In this document: positions 13,217 to 23,722 of the stretch, in pieces | Numbering within the stretch: the first letter of the stretch is position 1 | Layout: every line of letters starts with the position of its first letter | DNA from: Zonotrichia leucophrys gambelii | Lineage: Eukaryota > Chordata > Aves > Passeriformes > Passerellidae | Reading direction: 5' to 3' | NCBI RefSeq assembly: GCF_028769735.1 | Contig: NC_088193.1 | Coordinates: 4,863,814-4,927,813 of the forward strand | Length of the DNA stretch: 64,000 nt | Made by a program: the position numbers and the translations under genes | Notes under the pieces: generated by a model | Databases searched by the model: none | Told to the model about the DNA's origin: nothing | What the model saw: the letters and a program-made list of their open reading frames with translations, nothing else

Positions 13217-15082
13217 AATCTTATGAGAGTGGTTGCCAGAACCTTCTCTCTAAGATAAGAAGCTGAGGACAGTGGGAGATGTGGTTTTTAGGAGTCCAGT
13301 AGAAAAGAGGCAGAATGCACTGTGTGCATCTTCCAGGGTGGTGCAGAAAAGCCAAAGTACTTTATGGCCAAGGGTCCCACAACCAAAAGTCCGTGCAGAG
13401 CCACGTGTGAGCTTCTCTAGGAGAATTTCAAGCTCCATCTTAACACCAAACCACCCCCAGTCATGCTTAGCAGCTCTCCTGCCTGGCATCCTGGCCCAGC
13501 ACCCTCCTCTCTGCACCCTGGGAGCCAAACACAGCAGGAATGAATGGCAGGTGGAGGAGGCTGGGTTGGATAGTGCTTCCAATGCCTTTCAAATCCAGGA
13601 GTCTCCTGGTTTTTCTGAACAAAGCCCACAGCCTATCTCCTCTCTGCAGGCCTTCTGCACCTGTGAGTTGCAAGGAGTGGGAGCAGCCCTCGGGTTTGCA
13701 GAGCTGTGAACACACGATGCTTTCGCAGAAGTGTCACTTTACCTTCATAAATTACAAACGTGTGCACTGAAATATTGATGGGGATACGAGAGAGACCCTT
13801 GGGCTTGCCTCAGGAATGCAGCAGCCGAGAGCAATCAGGATTCAGGGTGTGTTTTGCTTTCTGCAGCCTCCTCCGTGGAGGTTTTGAGGTGTACCTGGCA
13901 TCCAGAGACCTCTTCTCGAGTGTCCTCGTGTCCCCTCCCCAAGAGCAGGCTGTGGAAAGTGGCCATCGGGCCTGCCATGGGAAGTGCTCAGCTCTGTCTT
14001 TCCCTGAAGGACTATTAATTTATACAATATTTGCTTTGTTAAAGGAAGGACGTTGTCAGGCGGCTTTCAAGTGATGTGTGAAAGTGACTCTAATAAGATG
14101 TTCTGGGGAAGCCTGCAGGCAGCCCCGCCTCTCCGCCAAACTTCTCCAGGCCTTCTTTCAAAGGAGCAGCAGCAACCTTGATCTTCCTCTCCTCCTCCTC
14201 CTCCTCCTCCCAAACTAGCAGAGGCAGTTGCTGCAGACTCCTCTTATGGAGGTGGAGGCATTGGGATGAGTGGGAGGGCCGGGGACTGCCGGGGAAGAGA
14301 AGCAAGGAGGAGATGGCACAGAGGGGTGGGAGTTTTCTTTGGAGAAGCAGCTGCAGCTCTGGGCTGGTGCTTGGCTAATGAGTGCAGTGTGGAAGAGACT
14401 GTAAATGAGATCTGAATCTTCCTCTCCAAAGCCTTGTGGGCACCCTTCAAAAGGGATGTGCTCTCAGCATCCTTTGGATGGAAAAGGAATCCCAGTTCAC
14501 CATCACCACCAGGTTGTCCTACTCAGGCTCTGCAATCATTGAGGGATTTGGGTCTCCCTGGGGTGTCCCTGCTGTCTGTGGTGCAGTGTGCAATTAGAGG
14601 TAACGACTGCTGTACCCCACCTTTCTCCATGGGACAGCACTCCCCTTCCATATCCACAGTACTGCCTGCCATGTGTTCTCCATCTTCTCCAACACCAGGA
14701 TGAAGTGTTGGGATTATATAAGGGCCGTCTTGCTGGGCCATCCTGTTGTTATAGGAGAAAGCCCAAAAAAAAGCCCCCAAATGAAAAGCAGCTTCTGGGC
14801 AATGAGGTGTCAGTCCCAGTGTGAGCGACCCTGGAGTGTAAATCTGGGTGTGTAAAGCTTCCTGGGTAAATTGTGTTTTCAGGGATTTTTTATTGTTTTT
14901 GCAAATTTTGAAGGAATTAGGTATTGATTAACCCATTAATGCTGTGTGCTGCTAGCCCACCTGTCATCCCAGAAGCTCCAATCCCATTACAGGTGTTAAC
15001 CAAGCGTGATCACAGGGGGATTTGTGTGGTGAAGGGGTAAACTGAGGCACATGTCCAAGCTTAGCTGAGCCAGGCTCACAGA
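13217..15082. other. Unique sequence with a (CTC)n tract
   Basis: A (CTC)n microsatellite of about 28 bp lies at 14,183-14,210. No gene or mobile element otherwise recognised. Confidence 0.45.
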
Positions 15083-15201
15083 GCTCTTTCTCTTCTTTCT
15101 CTTCTTTCTCTTCTTTCTCTTCTTTCTCCTCTTTCTCTTCTTTCTCTTCTTTCTCTTCTTTCTCTTCTTTCTCTTCTTTCTCCTCTTTCTTCTCTTTCTT
15201 C
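15083..15201. repeat. Polypyrimidine microsatellite, 9-bp unit
   Basis: About 13 near-perfect copies of TTTCTCTTC. All-pyrimidine on the plus strand, so the minus strand reads as a spurious Lys-Glu-Glu repeat frame. Homopurine/homopyrimidine mirror-like tracts of this kind can form triplex DNA and vary in length. Confidence 0.95.
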
Positions 15202-15594
15202 AGGCCACAACTGCCTGGAGCAGAGTGGGGCTGTTGATAAAACATCCAAACCATTAGAACATAAAGAGAGAACAGAAATGGGAGATAAAAGGTTGCCTTG
15301 CCTCACCTCCCTCCATCTCCAGAGGGATCCCTGCACCCCTGGGGGTTGTGAACTTGTGGAAAGGACTTTTAGGTAGTTCTGGCAAATGGGAGGGAAAAAA
15401 AAAGAAATAACTACAACTAAAAGGCACAAGAAGGTGAGAGAGGATCCCAGTTCCTGCATGGGGCAGTGGTGTGAAGGTGCCATCTGGAACCCCAGAGCAA
15501 TCTCTGAATTTGGTGTAAGGAGCCTTGACACAAACTCTGGCACTGACAAAATGCCTTTTTCCCCTTTAATTTTTTTTATCATTTATAAGGATTC
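15202..15594. other. Unique sequence
   Basis: No recognised repeat or gene between the microsatellite and the AT-rich island. Confidence 0.4.
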
Positions 15595-16165
15595 TGGAGC
15601 TGTTGGGAGGCTTAATTAATTAGTTAAGATGTTTTCCACTGTTATTGTGCCTCCCCTCAAAGGCTTCTGACAGTAAATTCTCATCAAGTGGAAGATCTAA
15701 TAAGTGCCAATTATTGAAGTTTGCTAATTGCCAGCTAATAATAATGCTGATTAATAATGCTTTTAACACCACTGTTAATTTCAAATGTGGGTACATGTGC
15801 TGCAGCACCATTGATTTAAATTGTCATTTCTTCTGCTTTGTGGCTAATTGGGGTAAAAATCAGGTCGGTGGCATTTTTTTGTCCAAAGTGCACATTGTTC
15901 TAACCCTGATAAAACCAGCAAAGTTTTTAAGAGAGATATTTAAAAATAAAGGAACAAGCTCAGGAGGATAATGCATCGCGGAGAAGCGGTTCGTTCATTT
16001 CCTTGACAAGTGTAATTTAATTTTAATTATTTATGATTCTTCATAGCCCGCTAGAAAATGTTCTGTAGGATATTTTGTAAAACTAATGAAGTCTTAGTAA
16101 TAGGAGACCTAACTCGAGCCCTGCGCGGAGCCGCGGGAAGATGCAGCTTGTCTCCCTCCTTCTGA
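15595..16165. promoter_or_regulatory. Strong candidate conserved non-coding element
   Basis: The largest homeodomain-core cluster in the left half: TTAATTAATTAG, GCTAATTGCC, CTAATAATAATGC, GATTAATAATGC, GGCTAATTGG and TTTAATTTTAATTATTT within about 550 bp. No repeat similarity is seen and composition is sharply AT-rich. Such islands in introns of neural adhesion genes are often ultraconserved enhancers; this is inference without alignment. Confidence 0.4.
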
Positions 16166-16555
16166 TTAATCCGTATCATAGCAGGGAGGTTTTGCATGAT
16201 TATCCTTTAGGAATCCAACCCAGGCAGGGATGCTGCAGCTCCACTTGCGTGGGAAGTGCATCCCAAAGCTTTATTTTGGTTTTGCTGGGAAACTTTTTCT
16301 TTTTGGAGCTGTAGTGATGGGACACTCCAGCGAGAGGAGAGTCTTGTCTTCATTAAAACATCCCACATCATGCCATAGGATTTGTGAGCCCACTGGATTG
16401 ATTATAAAGAGGGGTTTCCCTCTTAATTATTCCTATTTTGATTTCTGCCCCTAAATGCCCCAGGGGATGAGGAATTGTGGAGCAAGGAGGGGAACTGACT
16501 TGGTTTGAAATTCCCCAAAGGAGAGCAGTGTGTGTTCCTGTCGTGACATTGCTCG

Positions 16556-16712
16556 AGGTTTGGGGTGGACAGGGATCTCAGAATTCCTAGCCCCTAAAGA
16601 TGGATCAGAGTTTGGGGTGGACAGGGATCCTGGAATTCCCAGCCCCTGTGAATGAATTAGGGCTCAGGATGCACCGGGATCCCGGAATTCCCAGCCCCTG
16701 TGGATGGATCTG
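16556..16712. repeat. 53-bp tandem repeat, about three copies
   Basis: Three units carry the core CAGGGATC...GAATTCC(C/T)AGCCCC, at about 16,557, 16,610 and 16,662. The third is the most diverged. Confidence 0.85.
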
Positions 16713-17774
16713 CTGGGCAAGTGTGCCCACAACAGTGCGGGCCTTGAGCGGAAACCTAAATTTAAATGTTAAAAAGCTTTTGTTCATTACTGGTGGCATT
16801 TCCTCCCCCTCCCCATTTGTCACTTGGAGCGGAGCTGTGACTCTTTTAATATCAAACAAATAATAAGCTCCCTCTAAAGTGATTTTTCTGACAAGGAGCT
16901 CAATATATTAAACTTTATCTATATTTTAATAGCCAATTTCACACCAAACTGCCTTCTTAATAATGTATTTACCACCTGGGGATATTATTCCAACCCATCT
17001 GGAAAGAATTGGAAATTAACTGTCCCTAAACTGAGTCTGTGTGTGCTTTAGATGCAGTGGAGATAACAGCGGTGTCATTCCTAGGGGAAGTGGGGGAGGA
17101 AGCTCATCGTGCACCGAGCAAAATGTCAGCATCAAAGGCAATAGCTGGAAGGGAAACGAGTGCTCTCCTTCCTGCACCCAGAGCCCAGCTCCAGCCCACC
17201 TCTGAAATATTCAGCCTCTCCCAGGAAGAGCTGAGAGCACTTCAAGAGCATCTTCTGTGTTGTAGGAGAGGAGGGGTTTGGTTTCCAAGGATGCAGCATG
17301 GATGCAGGGCTCCAGGGAATGCAGCATCGTGCCCAAGCTGATGCTGGTCACCTGCCACTGTGGTGTCAGTGGGCACCCAAAGGAAGGGGAAAAGTTGTGT
17401 TTTCTAAGCTGGTGCTTCTAATGGCAATTTTTCTGGTCAGGCAGCATGTTTAACTTGCTCTATTTTGGTGTGGTTCTCTCTGGATTACTCTGATCCCATC
17501 TGAATCAACACTGAAGACTGGGCAGATTGCAGCCTCCTCCTCCCCATGTGTAGGTGTGAGTTTGGAAAATATCTCTTTGTTTAGTCTCAGAGGCATTTAT
17601 AATTACTGTTACTATTTGCTTCCTTCCCACTGTTTCAAGGGGTTGGACAATTCAGCTCCCCTGGCACTGGGTTCTGTGTGAAAAAAACACCAATTTTGTG
17701 TGGTGGTTTTGGTTTGTTAATTTGATATTTTGTTTATTTTGAGATTTCTTGGTTATGGAATTATCCAAGACACA
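16713..17774. other. Unique sequence, AT-rich near 16,860-17,000
   Basis: The AT-rich part (AATATATTAAAC, TTAATAGCC, CTTAATAATG) may be another regulatory element. The rest is unremarkable and no gene was recognised. Confidence 0.35.
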
Positions 17775-18000
17775 GCAACCTGACCTTGAACAGGGATGGG
17801 GCAACCACAGCTTCTCTGGGCACCCTGTGCCAGGACCTCACCACCCTCACAGGGAAAAATTCCTTCCCAATATCCCAAAATAAACCTGCTCTCTGTCAGT
17901 TTGATCTATTCCCCTTGTCCTGGTACTACAGTTCTTAACAGAGACCCTCTTCAACTTCCTTGGATACTCCTTCCAGATAAAAGAAGGAATTTTGACTGTA
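17775..18000 (-). mobile_element. CR1 LINE fragment
   Basis: Antisense CR1: 'accttgaacagggatggggca', then CCAGGACCTCACCACCCTCA, GGGAAAAATTCCTTCCC and the 'ctctgtcagtttgatctattcccc' module. The very 3' tip is missing on the plus-strand left side. Confidence 0.85.
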
Positions 18001-19539
18001 TTTCTTATCAGATTAGGGCCTATCAAGGTCTGTCTAGGTGATGTTACTCATTCCTGGCTGTACAGAGCATCCCTTGCAGTGAGGGGACATCAGGGATGGC
18101 TTTGCTGGGACATCCCTCAAGCCAGAACTGAGCTTTCCTTTTTACCCTCAGCAAAAATTCCTTTCTGAGCTTCCTGGGTGTGTTTGCTGGGAAAGACTGG
18201 CTGTGAGGTCAGGGCTGTTGGTTTTTATGCCACACCTGCTGTTACATCACTTGGTGATGGCTGATAAAAGGCTCACAGAGCACAGATATTGCTTCCAGCA
18301 TCTCCATGGATGCACAGACCCCCCACACACTGCTCTCAGCAGAAAAATCCTGAAGAATTCCATTGTTTTAAAGTTTTCCTTGAATGCGACTGTGTTAGGA
18401 AGGTTCATTTTATTATTCATACATTTCTACAAGACATCACCCTCACCAAAGCAGATTAATTCTTGCAGTGTTTCCTTTTCTTTTTAAAATAATTAAGGGC
18501 AGCTGCTACTTAAAGTCAGCAAAAACATCCCAGTTTTAGATAAAAGTGCCTTGTGTTTGTTGTTGTAATGAAGTAGTTTGACACGGAGATGAAAGTCTCT
18601 GCTGTTTGTGTTGTAAAAACTGGTTTTGACGCCATTTTTGAACAATGTCAAACTGTTTCCTTACATTTTGAACAAGACGTGCTTTGATCTAGGAGAAAAA
18701 AAACCCACAACCCCAAGATGTTTCAATCAGAATGGAAAAGCAGCAGCCCTTAATGATTTTAAAATAGGATCAAATGTTTCAATCATTATGTTATGTCACA
18801 TAATGACACCCTCGTAGCTGTGCTGTGTGATGCTCAGCGTTGCATTTAGCATCGGGAAATGTTGTAGAAATAATTCAAAATAATCTAAAATGCTGAAATG
18901 AAATGGTGAAATTGCAAAGCGGCTCCTTAAAGCGTCAAAGGAAAATTCTGGTTTCTGGCAGTTTTGGAGTTGCTGAGCTCATCGGAAGAAAGTGTACGGC
19001 CTCTTTTGGGTTTTTTCATTCCAAATCTGAGCGAAAACAAAGCGTGGAGGAGTTGAAAGCACCTTGTGAAATGGAAATTCTGCAAATCGACCCATTTTGG
19101 CTGTGATCCCCTATCTGTGGCACGAGGGGAAGAACTAGGGGGGAGGAGGAGGAAAAGGAGTGGGACTTTCAGTCTGCAGCAGTGCCCAGCCCTGTGGGTT
19201 GGGGCTGAATTGGTTTGGGAAGGCGTTGGGAAGCAGAGAGGTGTTTGTGCATCCCTGTGCTAAACCAGCTGGGTTTGGGCCCTTTTTTGGGCATTTTGTC
19301 ACTTTCGGATTTCCCAGGTGAGGTGCCAGGAATGAGGGGTGGGATGGGGACAACAGGGTGCAGTTCCTTTCTGTGTGGTATAAAGGGCTCAATCCTGTGG
19401 CACCTGGATCTGTGGATGTTGGGATCAGGGGGGTGACAGCCACCTCTGTGGCCCCCAAACCATGCACTGAGCATGGCACAGCTGGGTCAAGGAGGAGAGG
19501 GGCACAAAGGCTGCTGAGATCCTGCCAGGGGCGGAGATG
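18001..19539. other. Unique sequence with an AT-rich island
   Basis: The block 18,590-18,900 is repeat-free and AT-rich (CCTTAATGATTTT, repeated TTTCAATCA, ATAATTC). No gene recognised. Confidence 0.35.
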
Positions 19540-19760
19540 AGTGCTGACAGTTACCTGGGGACCCCGAGCTACCAGAATCCCTAACTTAATCAGACAGATA
19601 ACGGGAGCAGCTAGAGATGAGGCAGCAGCAGGAACTGCTGAACAATAGGAGCCTGCCTCCCCGGGCCCTCGTGCTGCGACTGAGATAATAAACTATATAA
19701 AAATCTGTCACTATGCGATAAGTGATGAATTAGAATCAATTATATGTTTAAAATAATAGA
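19540..19760. promoter_or_regulatory. Candidate element with GATA-type motifs
   Basis: CAGATAACGG, TGAGATAATAAAC, GCGATAAGTG and AACTTAATCAG lie within 150 bp of repeat-free sequence. The density suggests a regulatory element; unverified. Confidence 0.3.
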
Positions 19761-19988
19761 CCTCCCCACGGTGTTAACTCTCCAGAATGGTTATGGCTCC
19801 TGCCTGGGCTTGGCAGTGCTGGTGGCACTTGCTGGCACTGTCACCACCAGGCCTGGGACACCTCGTGCAGGCGGCTTTGCAGCCAGGGAGCTCGGCGTGG
19901 TGGCAGCAGGAATCAGAAGTGACAGCTGAGATTTTGGCATTTAATTTTGCATCTCCTCCTGGTCCCAGCAGAGCCAGGCGTGGTGTGT

Positions 19989-20658
19989 TGTCTTGGTTTG
20001 GAAAGACAGGAGTCTGCTAAGGAAGGCAGGAGCCTCCCCTGAAATGGAGAATGTAAACAAACCCTCCCCACCCCTCTGAATTGCTATAAATTTTAAATTA
20101 AAGGGCTCTCAGGCAAAAATATGGGAGCAGGAAATAACAGTTTTTAATAGGGAAAGGAAAAAAAAAATGAAAGAATAAAATAAACAATGCAGTACACTAG
20201 AACAACACTGACAGAGTCAGAACCCAACCTGACACCCTGTGGGTCAGGGTGTTGATGACAGTCCCATTGGAGTTGTGGCTGCAGCCCTCCTGCAGTGTCA
20301 GGAGCAGGGATCCTGTAGAGAAGGATGGATTCTTCCTCTGGAGATCCAGGGGAAGAGGCAGCTGCTGTTCCTCTGGGGAATCCAGTGGAGAAGCCATGCT
20401 GGTGTTCCAGAGTCTCCAGATTATATCCAGGTAGCAATGCTTGGCTCCTCCCTCTGGGCTCACATCTCCCAGTGGGATGCTGTAGTTCTTATCAGCCATG
20501 CAGTGACATTCAATAGCTGTTATCAGCAGATGTCCCCTCCCAAGGGAGGAGTGATTGTGGTCACTCAAAGAGAGAGATAAGGCAAACTGCCCACTTGACG
20601 AAAGATAATCTGCCATACAGATGGAAATTGAAAGCATCTTGCATTGCAATTTTCAGCA
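19989..20658 (-). mobile_element. Solo retroviral LTR (about 670 bp)
   Basis: The plus strand begins TGTCTTGGTTTGGAAAGACA and ends TTTTCAGCA, giving TG...CA ends. On the minus strand there is an ATTAAA site (20,143-20,148 on plus) and a TG...CA layout with the U5-like end CCAAACCAAGACA. I recognise this as a common passerine ERV LTR type. Flanks GTGTGT and TGTGTG suggest a target duplication but are not identical. No internal gag/pol region is attached, so it is a recombined solo copy. A 150-codon minus frame (20,197-20,649) runs through it without any known domain. Confidence 0.75.
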
Positions 20659-20707
20659 TGTGTGGATGCAGCCAGCAGATGCAATGGCTGGTGCAGAGAT
20701 TTCCAGC

Positions 20708-20780
20708 GTGCTGCTCATTATTTGGGGTTTTGTGCTGCTCGTTATTCAGGGTTTTGTGCTGCTCATTATTTGGGGTTTTT
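20708..20780. repeat. 24-bp tandem repeat, three copies
   Basis: Units starting GTGCTGCTC(A/G)TTATT at 20,708, 20,732 and 20,756, differing at a few bases. Confidence 0.9.
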
Positions 20781-21147
20781 AGAGATTTACCGTTTCTCCA
20801 GCATTATCGGTTGCTCCACGTGCGTGGTCTCGCTGCTGCTCCCTGCCTGGAGCAGCGATTTCCCGAGCAGCTGAGTGCTGTTGTGCTACGTAACACTGCC
20901 TGAGTGCAGCTCTCCTCTCCCTCAAATGCCAGGAGGAGAGACAAAGGTGTGAAAATGCGAGATTAACCCTGTGAATCAGCCATCAAGTGATGCGTGTGTT
21001 TGTGAGGCGGGAGGCAGAGCATCCCAGCTGGGTTGCCCTGTTAATGCAGGGTGAATGTGAAGGTTGGCAAATATTCCCAGCAAAGCTCTTGTGGGATGGC
21101 TGTGCCTGTCCAGACCAGTGCTAAATTTGGGTTGAAAGCTGAGCCAT
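20781..21147. other. Unique sequence
   Basis: No gene or repeat recognised; the last ~60 bp may be diverged CR1. Confidence 0.35.
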
Positions 21148-21307
21148 TGTGCAGAGAAGCTGTGGCTGCCCATCCCTGGAAGTGTTCCAGGCCAGGTTGG
21201 ATGGGGCTTGGAATAGTCTGGGATAGTGGAAGGTGTCCCTGCCCATGGCAGGGGGTGGGATGAGTTTTAAGGTCACTTCCACCCAAACCATTCTAGAATT
21301 CTGTGGT
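21148..21307 (+). mobile_element. CR1 LINE 3' end, truncated
   Basis: Forward CR1 tail: AGAAGCTGTGGCTGCCCATC, GTTCCAGGCCAGGTTGGATG, GGATAGTGGAAGGTGTCCCT, CACCCAAACCATTCTAG. Confidence 0.93.
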
Positions 21308-21416
21308 ATTTGGTTTTCTGACCGTGCTGCTTCCAAAGGGGCTCAGGAGGAGGACTGGGACTGGGAGGAACATCCCACCTGGAGGTGGTGGGTGTGTCTG
21401 TGAGCTGGTCTGGCTG

Positions 21417-21518
21417 GGAGATGGACTGGATGACTTTGAAATATCCCTTCGAATTTAAGGTCAGACTTGATGATCTTGAATGTCTTTTCCAACCTTAATG
21501 ATTCTGTGACTCTGAACC
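21417..21518 (+). mobile_element. Short CR1-like 3' ends, two in a row
   Basis: GGACTGGATGACTTTGAAAT is followed by a second tip, GACTTGATGATCTTGAATGT then CCAACCTTAATGATTCTGTG. Both are CR1 terminal modules, so two very short copies or a duplicated end are present. Confidence 0.75.
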
Positions 21519-22689
21519 ATAATTCTGTGGTCATTTTGCTGAGGATCAGAGCAGAGTCCTCACTTTTCCTGCAGGAATTGCAGTGCTGTGTTGTGTCACA
21601 GATGTGCTGCAAAGGGTGTTAAGGCACTGGGCTGAGTCTAGGTCCTTCCTTCCTCAGCACATTTCCAACCCAGACTTTCCAAACAAACCCAGAACCCTGC
21701 TCAGGTGTTCTCAGGGGTTTGTAAAATTCTATATTGATCTAATTAATTGAGCTTTTCCCCACTGAGGGCAAAGGCTTTTTTGCTGCCCTCCACATCCTGT
21801 TCCTTCTGAGGCTGGGGAGTTTCCCAGCTCCCCGCGCTGACAGGAGGGAAAATTTCCTTTGTCCATCAGAAGTTGGATTGGAAACCTGTGCCTGGGCTGG
21901 TTTGCTTTATTATTTTGTTAAATAGCACAACTTGCAGCCATAAAGCCCTGGAAGGCTGTGCTAAGCAGGGGCGCTGGGACCAGTGCTAATGGATTGAAGC
22001 GAGCGGCTCACCAGCCACAGGGGTGCCCTGGGATTTCCCTTTTGAATCTTATTTACATTCGGACTAACTATAGCTCCCAAGCTTGGCTATAAATAATTTC
22101 TGGGAAAGAGTTGTCTAATTAAACGTACAGCAGCAAAGAAAGTACTTTTAACCACAACACTGGTGTCCTAATGAACGTAATCACTGGATGGGGACAGCTT
22201 AGGAAACAGAACTTGACATCTCCCCGTGGAGGCAGAGAGATGGAGGGGGAAACCTACTTGGGGAGAATTCCCAATCAATATTTAATTGTGTAGCATGTAA
22301 TCTGCCTTAGTATTTTTTAAAAATAAAATTAAAAGCCCCACAGAAACTGGAGAACCTTTAAAGCAGATTTGAGGAAGGGGAGTCTTTCTGGTTTTTACAG
22401 CTGTCTGGGGAGGGAGCAGAATCTAACAGCCCCCACAGGCATGCAAATTGCTCTGTGCTTGGTAAAATGGCCTTGATTCAGGCTTCGGCCAGGGATTTAC
22501 AGCCTTGCCCCATCCATCACAGTCTTCCTCTTTTCCTGGGGGCTCAGTTTTGTCTTCTGTAAATGAGGAATACAGGAGTTCCCCCAAAGCTCACAGGTGC
22601 CCAGCTGTAGCTTGCATCTGGATGCATTTTGAGAATGAGAAGTCATCAAATTATCCTTAGTAATGTGTATCCATAAAATTCACAAGGGC
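21519..22689. other. Unique sequence with an AT-rich part
   Basis: The block 22,055-22,345 (GTCTAATTAAACG, CCTAATGAACG, ATTTAATTGTG) is a weak enhancer candidate. No gene recognised. Confidence 0.35.
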
Positions 22690-22942
22690 ATGGAATGACA
22701 GGACAACGGGGAATGGCTTTGAGGTGACAGAGGTCAGTTTTAGATTGGGAAGAAAATCTTTACAATGAGGGTGGTGAGGCCCTGGCACAGGCTGCCCAGA
22801 GAAGCTGTGGCTGCTTCTGGAAGTGCCCAAGGCCAGGTTGGACAGGGTTGGAGCACCTGGGATAGGGAGTGTGTCCCTGCCCATGGCAGGGGTTGGACTG
22901 GATGATTTTAAGTCCTTTCCAGCCCAAACCATTCCAGGTCTC
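22690..22942 (+). mobile_element. CR1 LINE 3' end, truncated
   Basis: Forward CR1: 'gacaacggggaatggctttgag', GTGAGGCCCTGGCACAGGCT, CAAGGCCAGGTTGGACAGGG, ending AGCCCAAACCATTCC. It extends further 5' than most copies here. Confidence 0.93.
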
Positions 22943-23223
22943 TGTCTCAGCCCTGAGCCACAGTGCTGTGAAGGGTGTGTGATGGGCAGAACTCTGTGCT
23001 GTGGGAGAGGTAAATCCAGGTGGAACCTGAGGCAGCAGAGAGGCTCCTGGGCATGGCCTGATGCTCAGCTGGGAGGTTTTGGCTCCATGTGGGAGTAGGA
23101 AAGGTGTAAATGCTTGGAGAGAGGCTGCCCAATGGCAGGATGGATCTGTGTGTGGCAAGATGTGTTCCCACCTATGTGAAATGTCATAGCAGGTGCTGGT
23201 GAGACACTGGAAGAAATGCAGTG

Positions 23224-23280
23224 TTAATGGTCGGACTTGGCTGTCTTAGAGGGCTTTTCCAACAGGAATGATTCTGGGAA
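23224..23280 (+). mobile_element. Very short CR1-like tip
   Basis: GTCGGACTTGGCTGTCTTAG then TTTTCCAACAGGAATGATTC matches the last ~55 bp of CR1 with mismatches. Confidence 0.5.
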
Positions 23281-23334
23281 AATGATTATGTGAAGTAAAG
23301 GAAGGCAGCTCTGGCTTGCACCCCACAGTGTTTT

Positions 23335-23722
23335 TGTGACCGTGTTCACAGGGGTCTTATGTTGAGGGAAGAGATGAGGATCTGACTCCAGGTTTCAGAA
23401 GGCTGATTTATTATTTTATGATATATATTACATTAAAACGATACTAAAAGAATAGAAGAAAGGATTTCATCAGAAGGCTAGCTAAGCTAAGAATGGAAAG
23501 GAAAGAATGATAACAAAGGCAGCTGTCTCAGACTCTTTGTCCAAGCCAGCTGACTGTGATTGGCCATTAATTAGAAACAACCACATGAGACCAATCACAG
23601 ATGCACCTGTTGCATTCCACAGCAGCAGATAATCATTGTTTCCATTTTGTTCCTGAGGCCTCCCAGCTTCTCAGGAGGAAAAATCCTAAGGAAAGGATTT
23701 TTCATAACAGATGTCTGTGACA
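23335..23722 (-). mobile_element. Solo retroviral LTR, family A copy 1
   Basis: 388 bp from TGTGACCGTGTTCAC to GATGTCTGTGACA, with TG...CA ends. Flanks TGTTTT and TGTTTA form a 6-bp target duplication with one change, as for class II (ERVK-like) elements. The minus strand is taken as sense by comparison with copy 3, which carries an AATAAA site and CCAAT motifs. No viral coding region is attached. Confidence 0.88.

Noticed and set aside
14964..15254. Lys/Glu-repeat protein on the minus strand
   Set aside because: The KEE repeat is the translation of the 9-bp pyrimidine microsatellite.
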